Origin: Candidatus Bathyarchaeota archaeon
GTDB taxonomy: Archaea; Thermoproteota; Bathyarchaeia; Bathyarchaeales; Bathyarchaeaceae
Length of the DNA: 7,080 bases
Direction of reading: 5' to 3'
Assembly: GCA_023136395.1 (NCBI GenBank)
Contig: JAGLRI010000065.1
Coordinates: 1-7,080, forward strand
Below, piece after piece: positions 1 through 5,441 of this stretch. Each line of letters starts with the position of its first letter. The stretch's first letter is position 1. A model generated the notes under the pieces. It made no database searches. It was not told where the DNA came from and saw only the letters and a program-made list of their open reading frames with translations. The position numbers and the translations under genes were made by a program.

Positions 1-149
1 TCAATAGAGTCACGCTCGGGAAGGCATGTAATATTAAAGTTGCGGAGAGAAACCCCTTAAGCCTAAATATGGATACACATATAAATTCTTTATCAGCTTC
101 ATTACTTCAACTCGTAAGGTCGTTATCTTTTCTAGCTTCTGAAGAAACC

Positions 150-161
150 TTTTATATATTT
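150..161 (+). promoter_or_regulatory. TATA-like element, no gene assigned
   Basis: The stretch TTTATATATTTA resembles an archaeal TATA box and is nearly symmetrical, so direction is uncertain. Read on the plus strand it would place a start near 180, at the palindrome, with no protein-coding frame behind it before the weak hairpin and T-run near 229-247. It may simply be AT-rich spacer. Confidence 0.2.
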
Positions 162-178
162 ACTGTAGTGTAGGAAAA

Positions 179-194
179 ATAGCTAGCTAGCTAT
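179..194. repeat. Perfect 16-bp palindrome, possible minus-strand terminator
   Basis: ATAGCTAGCTAGCTAT is its own reverse complement and consists of three tandem TAGC units with flanking bases. Read on the minus strand it is followed directly by a short T-run (complement of the A-run at 175-179), so it could help terminate the minus-strand operon whose last stop codon lies about 115 nt upstream. It could also be a binding site for a dimeric regulator. The sequence alone does not decide between these. Confidence 0.35.
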
Positions 195-308
195 AAGAAC
201 CATACTTTATATTTTATCGCTAATTTTGAGGTTTTAACCTACTTTTTAGTTTAACAACTTATTGCTTCGTCGCTCATCTTGAGGAATATAATCTTTCTCA
301 ATAGAATT

Positions 309-854
309 TCATCTTTTAATATCCGATTTAATCTTGATTTCATCAAACATCTCTCTTTTAGCTTTGCATATGGGACAGACATACGGTGGTTCTTCGCGGA
401 AGCATACATAGCCACATTGTTTACAGTACCACATCTTCATCTCGATCTTAGGTTTTTCAGAGATCAAGATAGTTTTTTCTAATAGCTTTTTACCAGAATT
501 ATTATTAGAACTTGTGTAAGCTCTTAATTGTTTTTCTGTTGGCCTTCGTTCCGGAATTGGCACTACTGAAGTTTTCCCATCGAACACATCCTTCCTGACA
601 TAAAGAGCACAGTAGCAGCATCCATACTCCTCCACATCGAGATCTCGATAGTCGCAGGGGCATATTATGTCTCTATCAAACTCAAATGTACCCGAGGAAA
701 GTCTACATGGACACAGGGGATAACCATACCGATCTTCGTTTTGTTTAAGTCCCTCAAGAAGATCATCTAAAAACTTAAAGTCAGGATTTAGATAATATCC
801 GTGACTTTTTGCATCACTTTCAGCCCTCTGTTTTACTTTTTTTAAGGTTATCAA
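309..854 (-). CDS. Ferredoxin:disulfide (thioredoxin) reductase catalytic subunit with C-terminal rubredoxin domain
   Basis: This 181-residue protein has two parts. Residues 1 to about 112 are the ferredoxin-thioredoxin reductase catalytic fold, with the cysteine series C48-P-C50, C65-P-C67 and C80-Y-C82. In the family these hold the active-site [4Fe-4S] cluster and the redox-active disulfide that passes ferredoxin electrons to thiol proteins. After a polar Asn/Ser linker (about 114-121), residues 141-170 form a rubredoxin knuckle pair, CxxC at 144/147 and CPIC at 160-163, expected to bind one iron. This matches the ferredoxin:disulfide reductase described from Methanosarcina rather than the two-subunit plant enzyme. 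The start is a TTG that overlaps the TGA of the upstream glutaredoxin gene (851-854); a GGAAGG sits 10 nt before it, and no ATG exists before residue 139. It is probably cytosolic and cotranslated with its likely partner. An extra Cys79 lies beside the last motif. Confidence 0.9.
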   Translation of the reverse strand: MITLKKVKQRAESDAKSHGYYLNPDFKFLDDLLEGLKQNEDRYGYPLCPCRLSSGTFEFDRDIICPCDYRDLDVEEYGCCYCALYVRKDVFDGKTSVVPIPERRPTEKQLRAYTSSNNNSGKKLLEKTILISEKPKIEMKMWYCKQCGYVCFREEPPYVCPICKAKREMFDEIKIKSDIKR

Positions 855-1135
855 ATCTCTAAAACCTTCCTAATCCTGTCTTCATTATAACCAGTGATCA
901 AAATAGTATCATCTACAATTATTGTAGGATAGCTTAAACGTCCTCGACGACTCAAAATATCGCTTCTTATTTTTTCTCGCTCTTCCCTACTACACAAATC
1001 TAGATCAATATACTCATATTCAATGTTGTGATCTCTAAGAAATCTCTTCGCTCGTTTACACCATGCACAGCTGCTTAAGGCATACATAAGAACTCGATGT
1101 TTTTTATTTATACCTGGAACCTTTATGACGTTCAT
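851..1135 (-). CDS. Glutaredoxin-like small thiol-disulfide oxidoreductase
   Basis: This 94-residue single-domain protein has the thioredoxin-fold pattern of a glutaredoxin: a first strand (about 14-19), the active-site C23-A-W-C26 followed by basic residues, a helix, a second strand (about 40-45), then the cis-proline segment S68-Y-P70-T before a strand, and a Gly-Tyr turn (82-83) near the end. The CAWC centre is not the CPYC of classical glutathione-dependent glutaredoxins. Most archaea lack glutathione, so NrdH- or thioredoxin-like dithiol exchange is more likely. The next gene, overlapping by 4 nt, is a ferredoxin:disulfide reductase, a natural electron donor. This is inferred from context. 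The ATG at 1135 lies 18 nt after the ligase stop, with only a weak AGTGA-type ribosome site. A further Cys48 has no clear partner. There is no signal peptide, so it should be cytosolic. Confidence 0.85.
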   Translation of the reverse strand: MNVIKVPGINKKHRVLMYALSSCAWCKRAKRFLRDHNIEYEYIDLDLCSREEREKIRSDILSRRGRLSYPTIIVDDTILITGYNEDRIRKVLEI

Positions 1136-1153
1136 ATTTTATTTCACTTTTTA

Positions 1154-2269
1154 TTAATAATACTTAGAAATTAACTCTTTAAGCTTCATAACTGCATCTG
1201 TAAAATCTTCAGGGGTAATCATTGGCGTTTGAATCTTATTTTTTCCAAAAAAACCGCGAACTTTTTCAAGGATCTCCTCACGGTTCAAAGCTGCACCCTT
1301 TAATTTTGACTCAAGCTTCGAAAGTTTCCCTTCTGGTACCATAAAGAAATCTCCTGAAAACAGAATTTCCAGAATCTTGTCCCCAACGAGTTCAGCCCTT
1401 ACCCTAATTAACTTCTTTGCTTTATGGTCTACTTCAACTATCCTAACGCCTTCAGCAACTTTTACAACCCTTTCTTTTGAGAGTTCGGTATGCCTTAGTT
1501 TTACCCTATTCAACCATTCGTTTGAGAGATGTTTAGGTTTAATCTCTTCCTCCCAAATTTTTTTCTCTACATCACTGGGTTGTGATGGAATTAACTGAAT
1601 CTTTAAAAGTTTCTCGTAACCTTCAACCAACAATTCTTTGATTCTCTTTACCGGAGGAGTGTAACCTAGCTCCTTTTTGAGAGATGTAACCCACTCCCTC
1701 ATGCTCTTAACCATTTTATCCCTGAACTTTTCACTTGGGACCTTTAAAACATTGGCCATCGAATCATAATCTAGATCGAGTATTATGTTTCCAACAAGGA
1801 TAGTGGTATCTGCACCAAAATCTCCAGCCCCATTCCCAGATATTTTTCTCTCGTTTACAATGACATCATTAATTGGCTTAAACTCCGCTGGCAAACCAAG
1901 CTTACGATAAACATAAACTGTCACCCCCAAAAGTTTTTTAAAAAGATTTTCAACTGTCAAAGGAATAGCTTTGCCTTCTTTTCTTGCAACAACTTGATAG
2001 AATACTTGATTACTATCAAGGTATGTTGCACCACCTCCTTGGGATCTTCTGATGATCTGAAGGTTTTTACTGCTACAAAACTCAACATCAATCTCTTTCT
2101 CCAGTATTTGATGAAAACCAATGCACGCATAGGGGCTTGAAGGCTGACATAAAATGATCGTGTTTGGTGCCAAATCTCTATCTACAGCTGTTGCTACAGC
2201 CTCATAGAATGCTTGTGCCTTTAATGGGGGTGTGAGTCCCAAATCTATTAATCGCCATACTTCTGTCAT
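1154..2269 (-). CDS. lplA: Lipoate-protein ligase with fused C-terminal (LplB-like) domain
   Basis: This 371-residue protein is predicted to activate lipoate (or octanoate) with ATP and attach it to a lysine of a lipoyl-domain protein. The N-terminal ligase domain (about 1-245) carries the family signature R74-R-S-Q-G-G-G-A-T-Y-L-D85, the cofactor and nucleotide-binding loop, and the segment 139-149 (NERKISGNGAG) with K142 as the expected catalytic lysine. From about 248 a second domain begins (KHLSNEW..., then a short beta region near 280-310). It resembles the accessory domain that archaea such as Thermoplasma carry as a separate LplB. The fused A+B layout is also that of bacterial LplA and of the sLpl(AB) ligases linked to sulfur metabolism. 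Upstream lies a LipS-type radical SAM gene, which supports a lipoate role. The ATG at 2269 has no clear Shine-Dalgarno site but a TATA-like box at a fitting distance. The two genes downstream probably share its transcript. Confidence 0.9.
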   Translation of the reverse strand: MTEVWRLIDLGLTPPLKAQAFYEAVATAVDRDLAPNTIILCQPSSPYACIGFHQILEKEIDVEFCSSKNLQIIRRSQGGGATYLDSNQVFYQVVARKEGKAIPLTVENLFKKLLGVTVYVYRKLGLPAEFKPINDVIVNERKISGNGAGDFGADTTILVGNIILDLDYDSMANVLKVPSEKFRDKMVKSMREWVTSLKKELGYTPPVKRIKELLVEGYEKLLKIQLIPSQPSDVEKKIWEEEIKPKHLSNEWLNRVKLRHTELSKERVVKVAEGVRIVEVDHKAKKLIRVRAELVGDKILEILFSGDFFMVPEGKLSKLESKLKGAALNREEILEKVRGFFGKNKIQTPMITPEDFTDAVMKLKELISKYY

Positions 2270-2312
2270 GACATCTATTCTCTAAAGCCAAGATGTCTTA
2301 AAGTCTTTTTAC

Positions 2313-2320
2313 TTTTTATA
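2313..2320 (-). promoter_or_regulatory. TATA-box candidate for the ligase gene
   Basis: On the minus strand this reads TATAAAAA. With usual archaeal spacing, transcription would start near 2290, giving a leader of about 20 nt before the ligase ATG at 2269. The 155-bp gap to the radical SAM gene leaves room for an independent promoter, so the ligase, glutaredoxin and reductase genes may form their own three-gene unit. Position and base composition only; no mapped start. Confidence 0.45.
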
Positions 2321-2343
2321 AGATTAGAAGATATTTGAATTAG

Positions 2344-2349
2344 AAAAAA
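2344..2349 (-). terminator. Oligo-T terminator candidate for the radical SAM gene
   Basis: The minus strand carries six T in a row here, about 75 nt past the TAA of the radical SAM gene and before the ligase TATA-like box. Archaeal RNA polymerase can terminate at such runs without a stem-loop. A short AT-rich run can also occur by chance in this DNA. Confidence 0.25.
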
Positions 2350-2424
2350 GGTCGATAATTCTATCTTTGTTATGGATTTTTTTCGTCTAAAAGTTTAGTG
2401 TTATGTATTTTCGATACTATGCTA

Positions 2425-3423
2425 TTAATAACAAGAATATATTTGAGAACAACAAACAGGGGAGAATGTGGTGGTAACACCAAACGACTCAGCTAACTTG
2501 ATGGCCTCCTCTGTTGGAAACGCGATAGCGTTCACTCCCGATTTTACTGCTAACAAATCTGTTTTAATTCTATGTTTCCCCCTTGGACGCATGCAACCTA
2601 AAACCACGGGCGTGTCGGGTAGTAAAATTTTTGCTGCAATGACAACTCTGGAGATATCCTCTGGTGTTGGAGGGGGAACGTTCTCCATTACGGTGCCCTT
2701 GATAGGTATAAATGCGATTATAATGACTGCGGCGGGGTTATATTTCGAGATCATCTTAAGTGATTGAAACTCACCTTTGAGTTTTCCGTAGTGTAGTCCA
2801 GCAAGTACGTGCGGAACAAAAGGAATTCCCGACTCTGATAATGTTCTAAGAGATTTATCATAATCTTCTACCCTAATATTCAGCTGATAAACTTCATTTA
2901 TGGTTTCATTTGATCCGATTACATCAATTAAGGCAGCATCAACACCTGCATCCCTTAATTTTTTCGCTGTTCGGTCATTAATTAAACCTGTGTGTACCAC
3001 AATCGTCAATCCTAAGTCTCTTTTTATCTGGCTGATGGTTTCAATATACTTTTCAATCGGAACCGAGCCATCTGGTAAACATCCACCACTAAGCAGGAAA
3101 CCGCTGCTCCCTTTATCTTTAAGACTCCTGCAAACATCGATCAACTCAGTCGGTGTGAAAATGGGAATCATCGTCTTCAGAATCTTTCCTTGACAGTGTT
3201 TGCACTTTAAAGTGCAAGAAGATCCAGTTATCGATATTGAGGGAAAAACATTTGGTGAAGCGGTGAACTGGGAAGACTTGAATTGCACAAAGCTTGGAGC
3301 GTAGAACCGGATCCTCTTCCCAAAACGTTTCCAACTTAATTCTCTAGTATTCTTCATAATTTTTTGAAGATCTTCCTGGTTGATACGCAACAACTTTGAA
3401 GGGTCATTTTTAAAATCGGACAT
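2425..3423 (-). CDS. Biotin-synthase-like radical SAM protein, probable LipS-type lipoyl synthase subunit
   Basis: The 332-residue protein has a radical SAM core: C70-x3-C74-x2-C77 for the [4Fe-4S]-SAM cluster, then the glycine-rich S112-G-G-C115 segment. It also has conserved-looking stretches around H144-T-G, D167-V-I-G-S and H205-V-L-A-G-L. Further cysteines C98, C115, C277, C324, C325 and C331 could hold an auxiliary cluster, as needed by sulfur-inserting enzymes. The overall pattern is that of the archaeal "uncharacterized homolog of biotin synthase" group (COG1856 as I recall it). Two such proteins, LipS1 and LipS2 of Thermococcus kodakarensis, were shown to make lipoyl groups together. 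The next gene downstream is a lipoate ligase, which favours this over biotin synthesis. I cannot say which LipS it is, and its partner is not in the window. The ATG at 3423 has no Shine-Dalgarno site; a TATA-like box suggests a short leader. Confidence 0.72.
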   Translation of the reverse strand: MSDFKNDPSKLLRINQEDLQKIMKNTRELSWKRFGKRIRFYAPSFVQFKSSQFTASPNVFPSISITGSSCTLKCKHCQGKILKTMIPIFTPTELIDVCRSLKDKGSSGFLLSGGCLPDGSVPIEKYIETISQIKRDLGLTIVVHTGLINDRTAKKLRDAGVDAALIDVIGSNETINEVYQLNIRVEDYDKSLRTLSESGIPFVPHVLAGLHYGKLKGEFQSLKMISKYNPAAVIIIAFIPIKGTVMENVPPPTPEDISRVVIAAKILLPDTPVVLGCMRPRGKHRIKTDLLAVKSGVNAIAFPTEEAIKLAESFGVTTTFSPVCCSQIYSCY

Positions 3424-3515
3424 AAACTTTACACAAACTTTTGCTTCTTTATTCAGATAAAACTCTAGTTAAAAAAATTTATTAATACAACTAACCTTTC
3501 GTTTTAAAAAATGAA
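3424..3515. promoter_or_regulatory. Divergent promoter region between radical SAM and OsmC genes
   Basis: This 92-bp gap separates two divergently transcribed genes. On the minus strand TTTTATCT (3462 down to 3455) would place a start near 3432, giving a leader of about 9 nt for the radical SAM gene. On the plus strand TTTATTAATA (3478-3487) would place a start near 3509, close to the OsmC GTG at 3516. Neither gene has a good ribosome site, consistent with leaderless or short-leader transcripts. The shared region would let one regulator control both genes. No clear operator palindrome was seen. Confidence 0.5.
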
Positions 3516-3973
3516 GTGGTTGCATTGTCACGCCCAATTAACAAAACTAAAATGCTTGAATATGTGGCTGAATTAAATTGGGATAATCAAAGCGGAGGAG
3601 AGATCAATATCAGAAACTTTCCACCAATAAAGCTGGATACACCGGTTGAGTTTGGGGGAAAAGGAAAATACCCTTGCCCAGACGAATTATTTGTCTCTGC
3701 GATTGGGGGTTGTCTTCTTACAACCCTTCTTCTCTTTCAAAGAAAATGGGATCTTCGTCCAGATGCTATACAAATTTCAGTTAATGGAACCGTAGATTAT
3801 CTTGGCCCAGAAGGATACCGATTATCGGGGATAGAGGCAACAATTAACATAAAAGCAGCAGAGGGAAAAAAATGGGTTTAAAGAAATGCGCTGAATTGGC
3901 AAGGGAATACTGTCATGTAACACATGTTTTGGAGGAAGTTATTCCCGTAAGAATTTTAATAAAAATTCTGTAG
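3516..3973 (+). pseudogene. OsmC/Ohr-family protein, reading frame broken at an A7 run
   Basis: The first frame (3516-3881, 121 residues) is an OsmC-type domain: a leading strand M13-L-E-Y-V-A-E-L-N-W, the mid segment C54-P-D-E-L-F, then the helix with G64-G-C66, where C66 is the conserved first redox cysteine. It stops soon after seven A at 3866-3872. The -1 frame continues the family's C-terminal part (3872-3973, 33 codons to a TAG), including Y-C-H-V-T with the expected second redox cysteine at codon 3911-3913. Joined, the two parts give a roughly full-length protein of about 140-150 residues. OsmC/Ohr proteins reduce organic peroxides with this cysteine pair, usually using lipoylated proteins as reductant, which fits the lipoate genes next door. 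The break may be a sequencing error, a real mutation, or slippage. The start could be GTG 3516 or ATG 3552. Function is inferred from family only. Confidence 0.8.
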
Positions 3974-4024
3974 AGGATCTTCCGTATTTAAAACAAACCG
4001 AATGTTGCTCACTAAAAATGTGGA

Positions 4025-4032
4025 TTTAAATA
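4025..4032 (+). promoter_or_regulatory. TATA box for the hdrCBA operon
   Basis: TTTAAATA lies 31 nt before the hdrC ATG at 4064. Archaeal spacing would put the transcription start near 4055, giving a leader of about 8 nt. It follows the OsmC remnant by about 50 nt, so hdrCBA probably has its own promoter and does not depend on read-through. A second AT-rich stretch near 3984-3990 is a weaker alternative. Confidence 0.5.
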
Positions 4033-4063
4033 CTTCTTTTCCCCACTGTTTAGGTTAAAGTTG

Positions 4064-4555
4064 ATGGTCACTATGACTGAAAAAAGTATAGTGGTAGATG
4101 TTAGTGAGCTCAAGTCGAGGTTTCCACGAAATGTCATGAAGCAGCCAGGAGGAGAAGCTATTCAAAAGTGTTTTCAGTGTGCCGTCTGTGTTGCTAATTG
4201 TCCAATTCGTGCGATCGAAGCAGGATACAACCCTAGGAGGATAATAAAGATGACCTTGCTTGGAATGAAGGACAGGGTTTTATCTGAAGAGTTCATCTGG
4301 CTTTGTTCGGTATGTTTCTTGTGCCAAGAACGTTGTCCACAAGAAGTTAGACCTCCAGAGGTCATGAATGCCATTAAAAATTTAGCTGTGAAGGAAGGGA
4401 TTATCCCTCCAGCTATTAATAAATTAATTGAAGCTTTCAAGGAAAATGGGCGTCTTTACCCAATCGATGAATTTGCTGCAGAAGAGCGAGACTATATGGG
4501 ACTGCCAAAACTTTCTGAGAAATCAAATTTTGTTAAAAAAATCTTGGAGAAATAG
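4064..4555 (+). CDS. hdrC: CoB-CoM-type heterodisulfide reductase subunit C
   Basis: HdrC is the iron-sulfur electron wire between HdrA and the disulfide-reducing HdrB in the cytosolic HdrABC complex. The 163-residue product has two [4Fe-4S] binding motifs: C36-x2-C39-x2-C42-x3-C46-P and C81-x2-C84-x2-C87-x3-C91-P, spaced as in methanogen HdrC. The short N-terminal part and the helical C-terminal tail are also usual, and the length is close to typical for a stand-alone HdrC. Starts at TTG 4061, ATG 4064 and ATG 4073 are all in frame. I prefer 4064 because an AGG lies 9 nt upstream and the TATA box gives a short leader. It ends 4 nt before hdrB, so the two are translationally linked. The actual disulfide substrate (CoM-S-S-CoB or another) cannot be read from this subunit. 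Confidence 0.94.
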   Translation: MVTMTEKSIVVDVSELKSRFPRNVMKQPGGEAIQKCFQCAVCVANCPIRAIEAGYNPRRIIKMTLLGMKDRVLSEEFIWLCSVCFLCQERCPQEVRPPEVMNAIKNLAVKEGIIPPAINKLIEAFKENGRLYPIDEFAAEERDYMGLPKLSEKSNFVKKILEK

Positions 4556-4559
4556 TGTT

Positions 4560-5441
4560 ATGAAATACGCACTCTTCCTTGGTTGCACTATTCCTTCAAG
4601 AGCTTTGAATTACGAGTTGTCAATTAGAAAGGTCGCAGAAGTTCTTGGAATAGAATTAGTAGATTTAGACTTTGGCTGTTGTGGCTTTCCATTGGCGGCG
4701 GTAGATGAAATTAAAGCATTTGCTTTAGCAGCTGGAAATCTTTCCTTAGCAAAAAAACATAACCTTCCAATTCTTGCCCTATGCAGTGCATGTGCTGAAG
4801 CGCTCACTAAAACTGAGACTTCATTAGCCGAGAGGGAAGATCTATCTAAAAGGGTGAATCGTCTCCTCAAGACTCGCCTCGGACTAGAGTACCGCGGTGG
4901 TGTTTCCATTAAACACTTCGCAAGGTTCCTATACGAAGATTTTGGTATAGATAACCTAAAAAAAATAATAAAGCGTCCCCTGAAAGGGGTGAAAATTGCT
5001 AACCACTATGGCTGTCATTACATGAGACCGTCTGAAGTCTATCAGAATTTTGATGATCCTTTGTTTCCCGTAAGCTTAGATTTACTTGTGGAAGCGACGG
5101 GGGCTGAGAACACTAATTATAAAACCAAGATGGAATGTTGTGGGGGAGCAATTGCAGGAATGAATGAAAACATTGCAATGAAATTAGCGGAGACAAAGTT
5201 AGACGATTTATCGAAGATTGAAGTTGATGCAATGGTAGTAATTTGTCCCTTCTGCAGCATCATGTATGATAAGCAACAGGTGTTGATTTCAGAAGCTGAG
5301 GGAAAAAATTTTGAAATACCAGTATTATACTATCCTCAACTTCTTGGCCTTGCTTTAGGTATAGAACCCGATGAACTCGGGTTTGATTTGAATGCAACAA
5401 GTGTTGAAAAATTGTTGAAAAAGATAGGTGTGGAAGAATGA
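4560..5441 (+). CDS. hdrB: CoB-CoM-type heterodisulfide reductase subunit B
   Basis: HdrB is the catalytic subunit, carrying two unusual non-cubane [4Fe-4S] clusters that split the disulfide. The 293-residue product has two complete CCG domains. The first has C9, C40-C41-G and C75-x2-C78; the second has C152, C193-C194-G and C229-x2-C232. All ten ligand cysteines known from the methanogen enzyme are therefore present, at almost the same positions. I chose the ATG at 4560 because the family's N-terminus (strand, then Gly-Cys at 8-9) begins there and a GGAG lies 10 nt upstream. The open frame extends back to 4428, but that part overlaps hdrC and shows no HdrB homology. The stop overlaps the hdrA start by 4 nt. 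The intact ligand set points to a functional disulfide reductase. The true substrate is unknown if the host is not a methanogen. Confidence 0.95.
   Translation: MKYALFLGCTIPSRALNYELSIRKVAEVLGIELVDLDFGCCGFPLAAVDEIKAFALAAGNLSLAKKHNLPILALCSACAEALTKTETSLAEREDLSKRVNRLLKTRLGLEYRGGVSIKHFARFLYEDFGIDNLKKIIKRPLKGVKIANHYGCHYMRPSEVYQNFDDPLFPVSLDLLVEATGAENTNYKTKMECCGGAIAGMNENIAMKLAETKLDDLSKIEVDAMVVICPFCSIMYDKQQVLISEAEGKNFEIPVLYYPQLLGLALGIEPDELGFDLNATSVEKLLKKIGVEE

Larger units (their letters stand above)
1..308. other. Intergenic region with possible gene tail, no confident gene
   Basis: No convincing gene lies here. Frame 1 of the plus strand is open from the window edge to a TAA at 58-60 and would encode a 19-residue tail rich in Arg and Lys, possibly the end of a gene starting before the window. 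Frame 3 is open to a TAG at 171-173, but it runs through the very AT-rich TATA-like stretch near 150-161 and reads like non-coding DNA. On the minus strand the only start-to-stop frame I found is 22 codons (102 down to 34), which I do not call. The region also serves as the 3' flank of the minus-strand gene ending at 309. A perfect palindrome (179-194) and a weak hairpin followed by five T (229-247) are the only structures seen. Confidence 0.4.

Noticed and set aside
3..173. Plus-strand frame 3, open from the window edge to 173
   Set aside because: The translation has no recognisable motif and runs through an AT-rich TATA-like stretch; probably chance.
3146..3334. Second minus-strand open frame inside the radical SAM gene
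   Set aside because: It overlaps the radical SAM core on the same strand in another frame and has no own start signal or recognisable features.
2425..3423. Biotin synthase (BioB)
   Set aside because: The radical SAM core is similar, but the neighbour is a lipoate ligase, no other biotin gene is present, and the sequence pattern fits the archaeal biotin-synthase-homolog/LipS group better.
3511..3576. ATG at 3511 opening a short frame just before the OsmC start
   Set aside because: It stops after 21 codons, lies in a different frame from OsmC and encodes nothing recognisable.
3914..3926. Stem CATGT/ACATG downstream of the A7 run as a frameshift-stimulating structure
   Set aside because: Five base pairs with a three-base loop, about 40 nt from the slippery site, is too weak and too far to count as support for programmed frameshifting.
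4428..4559. In-frame extension of hdrB upstream to an ATG at 4428
   Set aside because: It overlaps the end of hdrC, shows no HdrB-like residues, and the ATG at 4560 gives the exact family N-terminus with a ribosome site.
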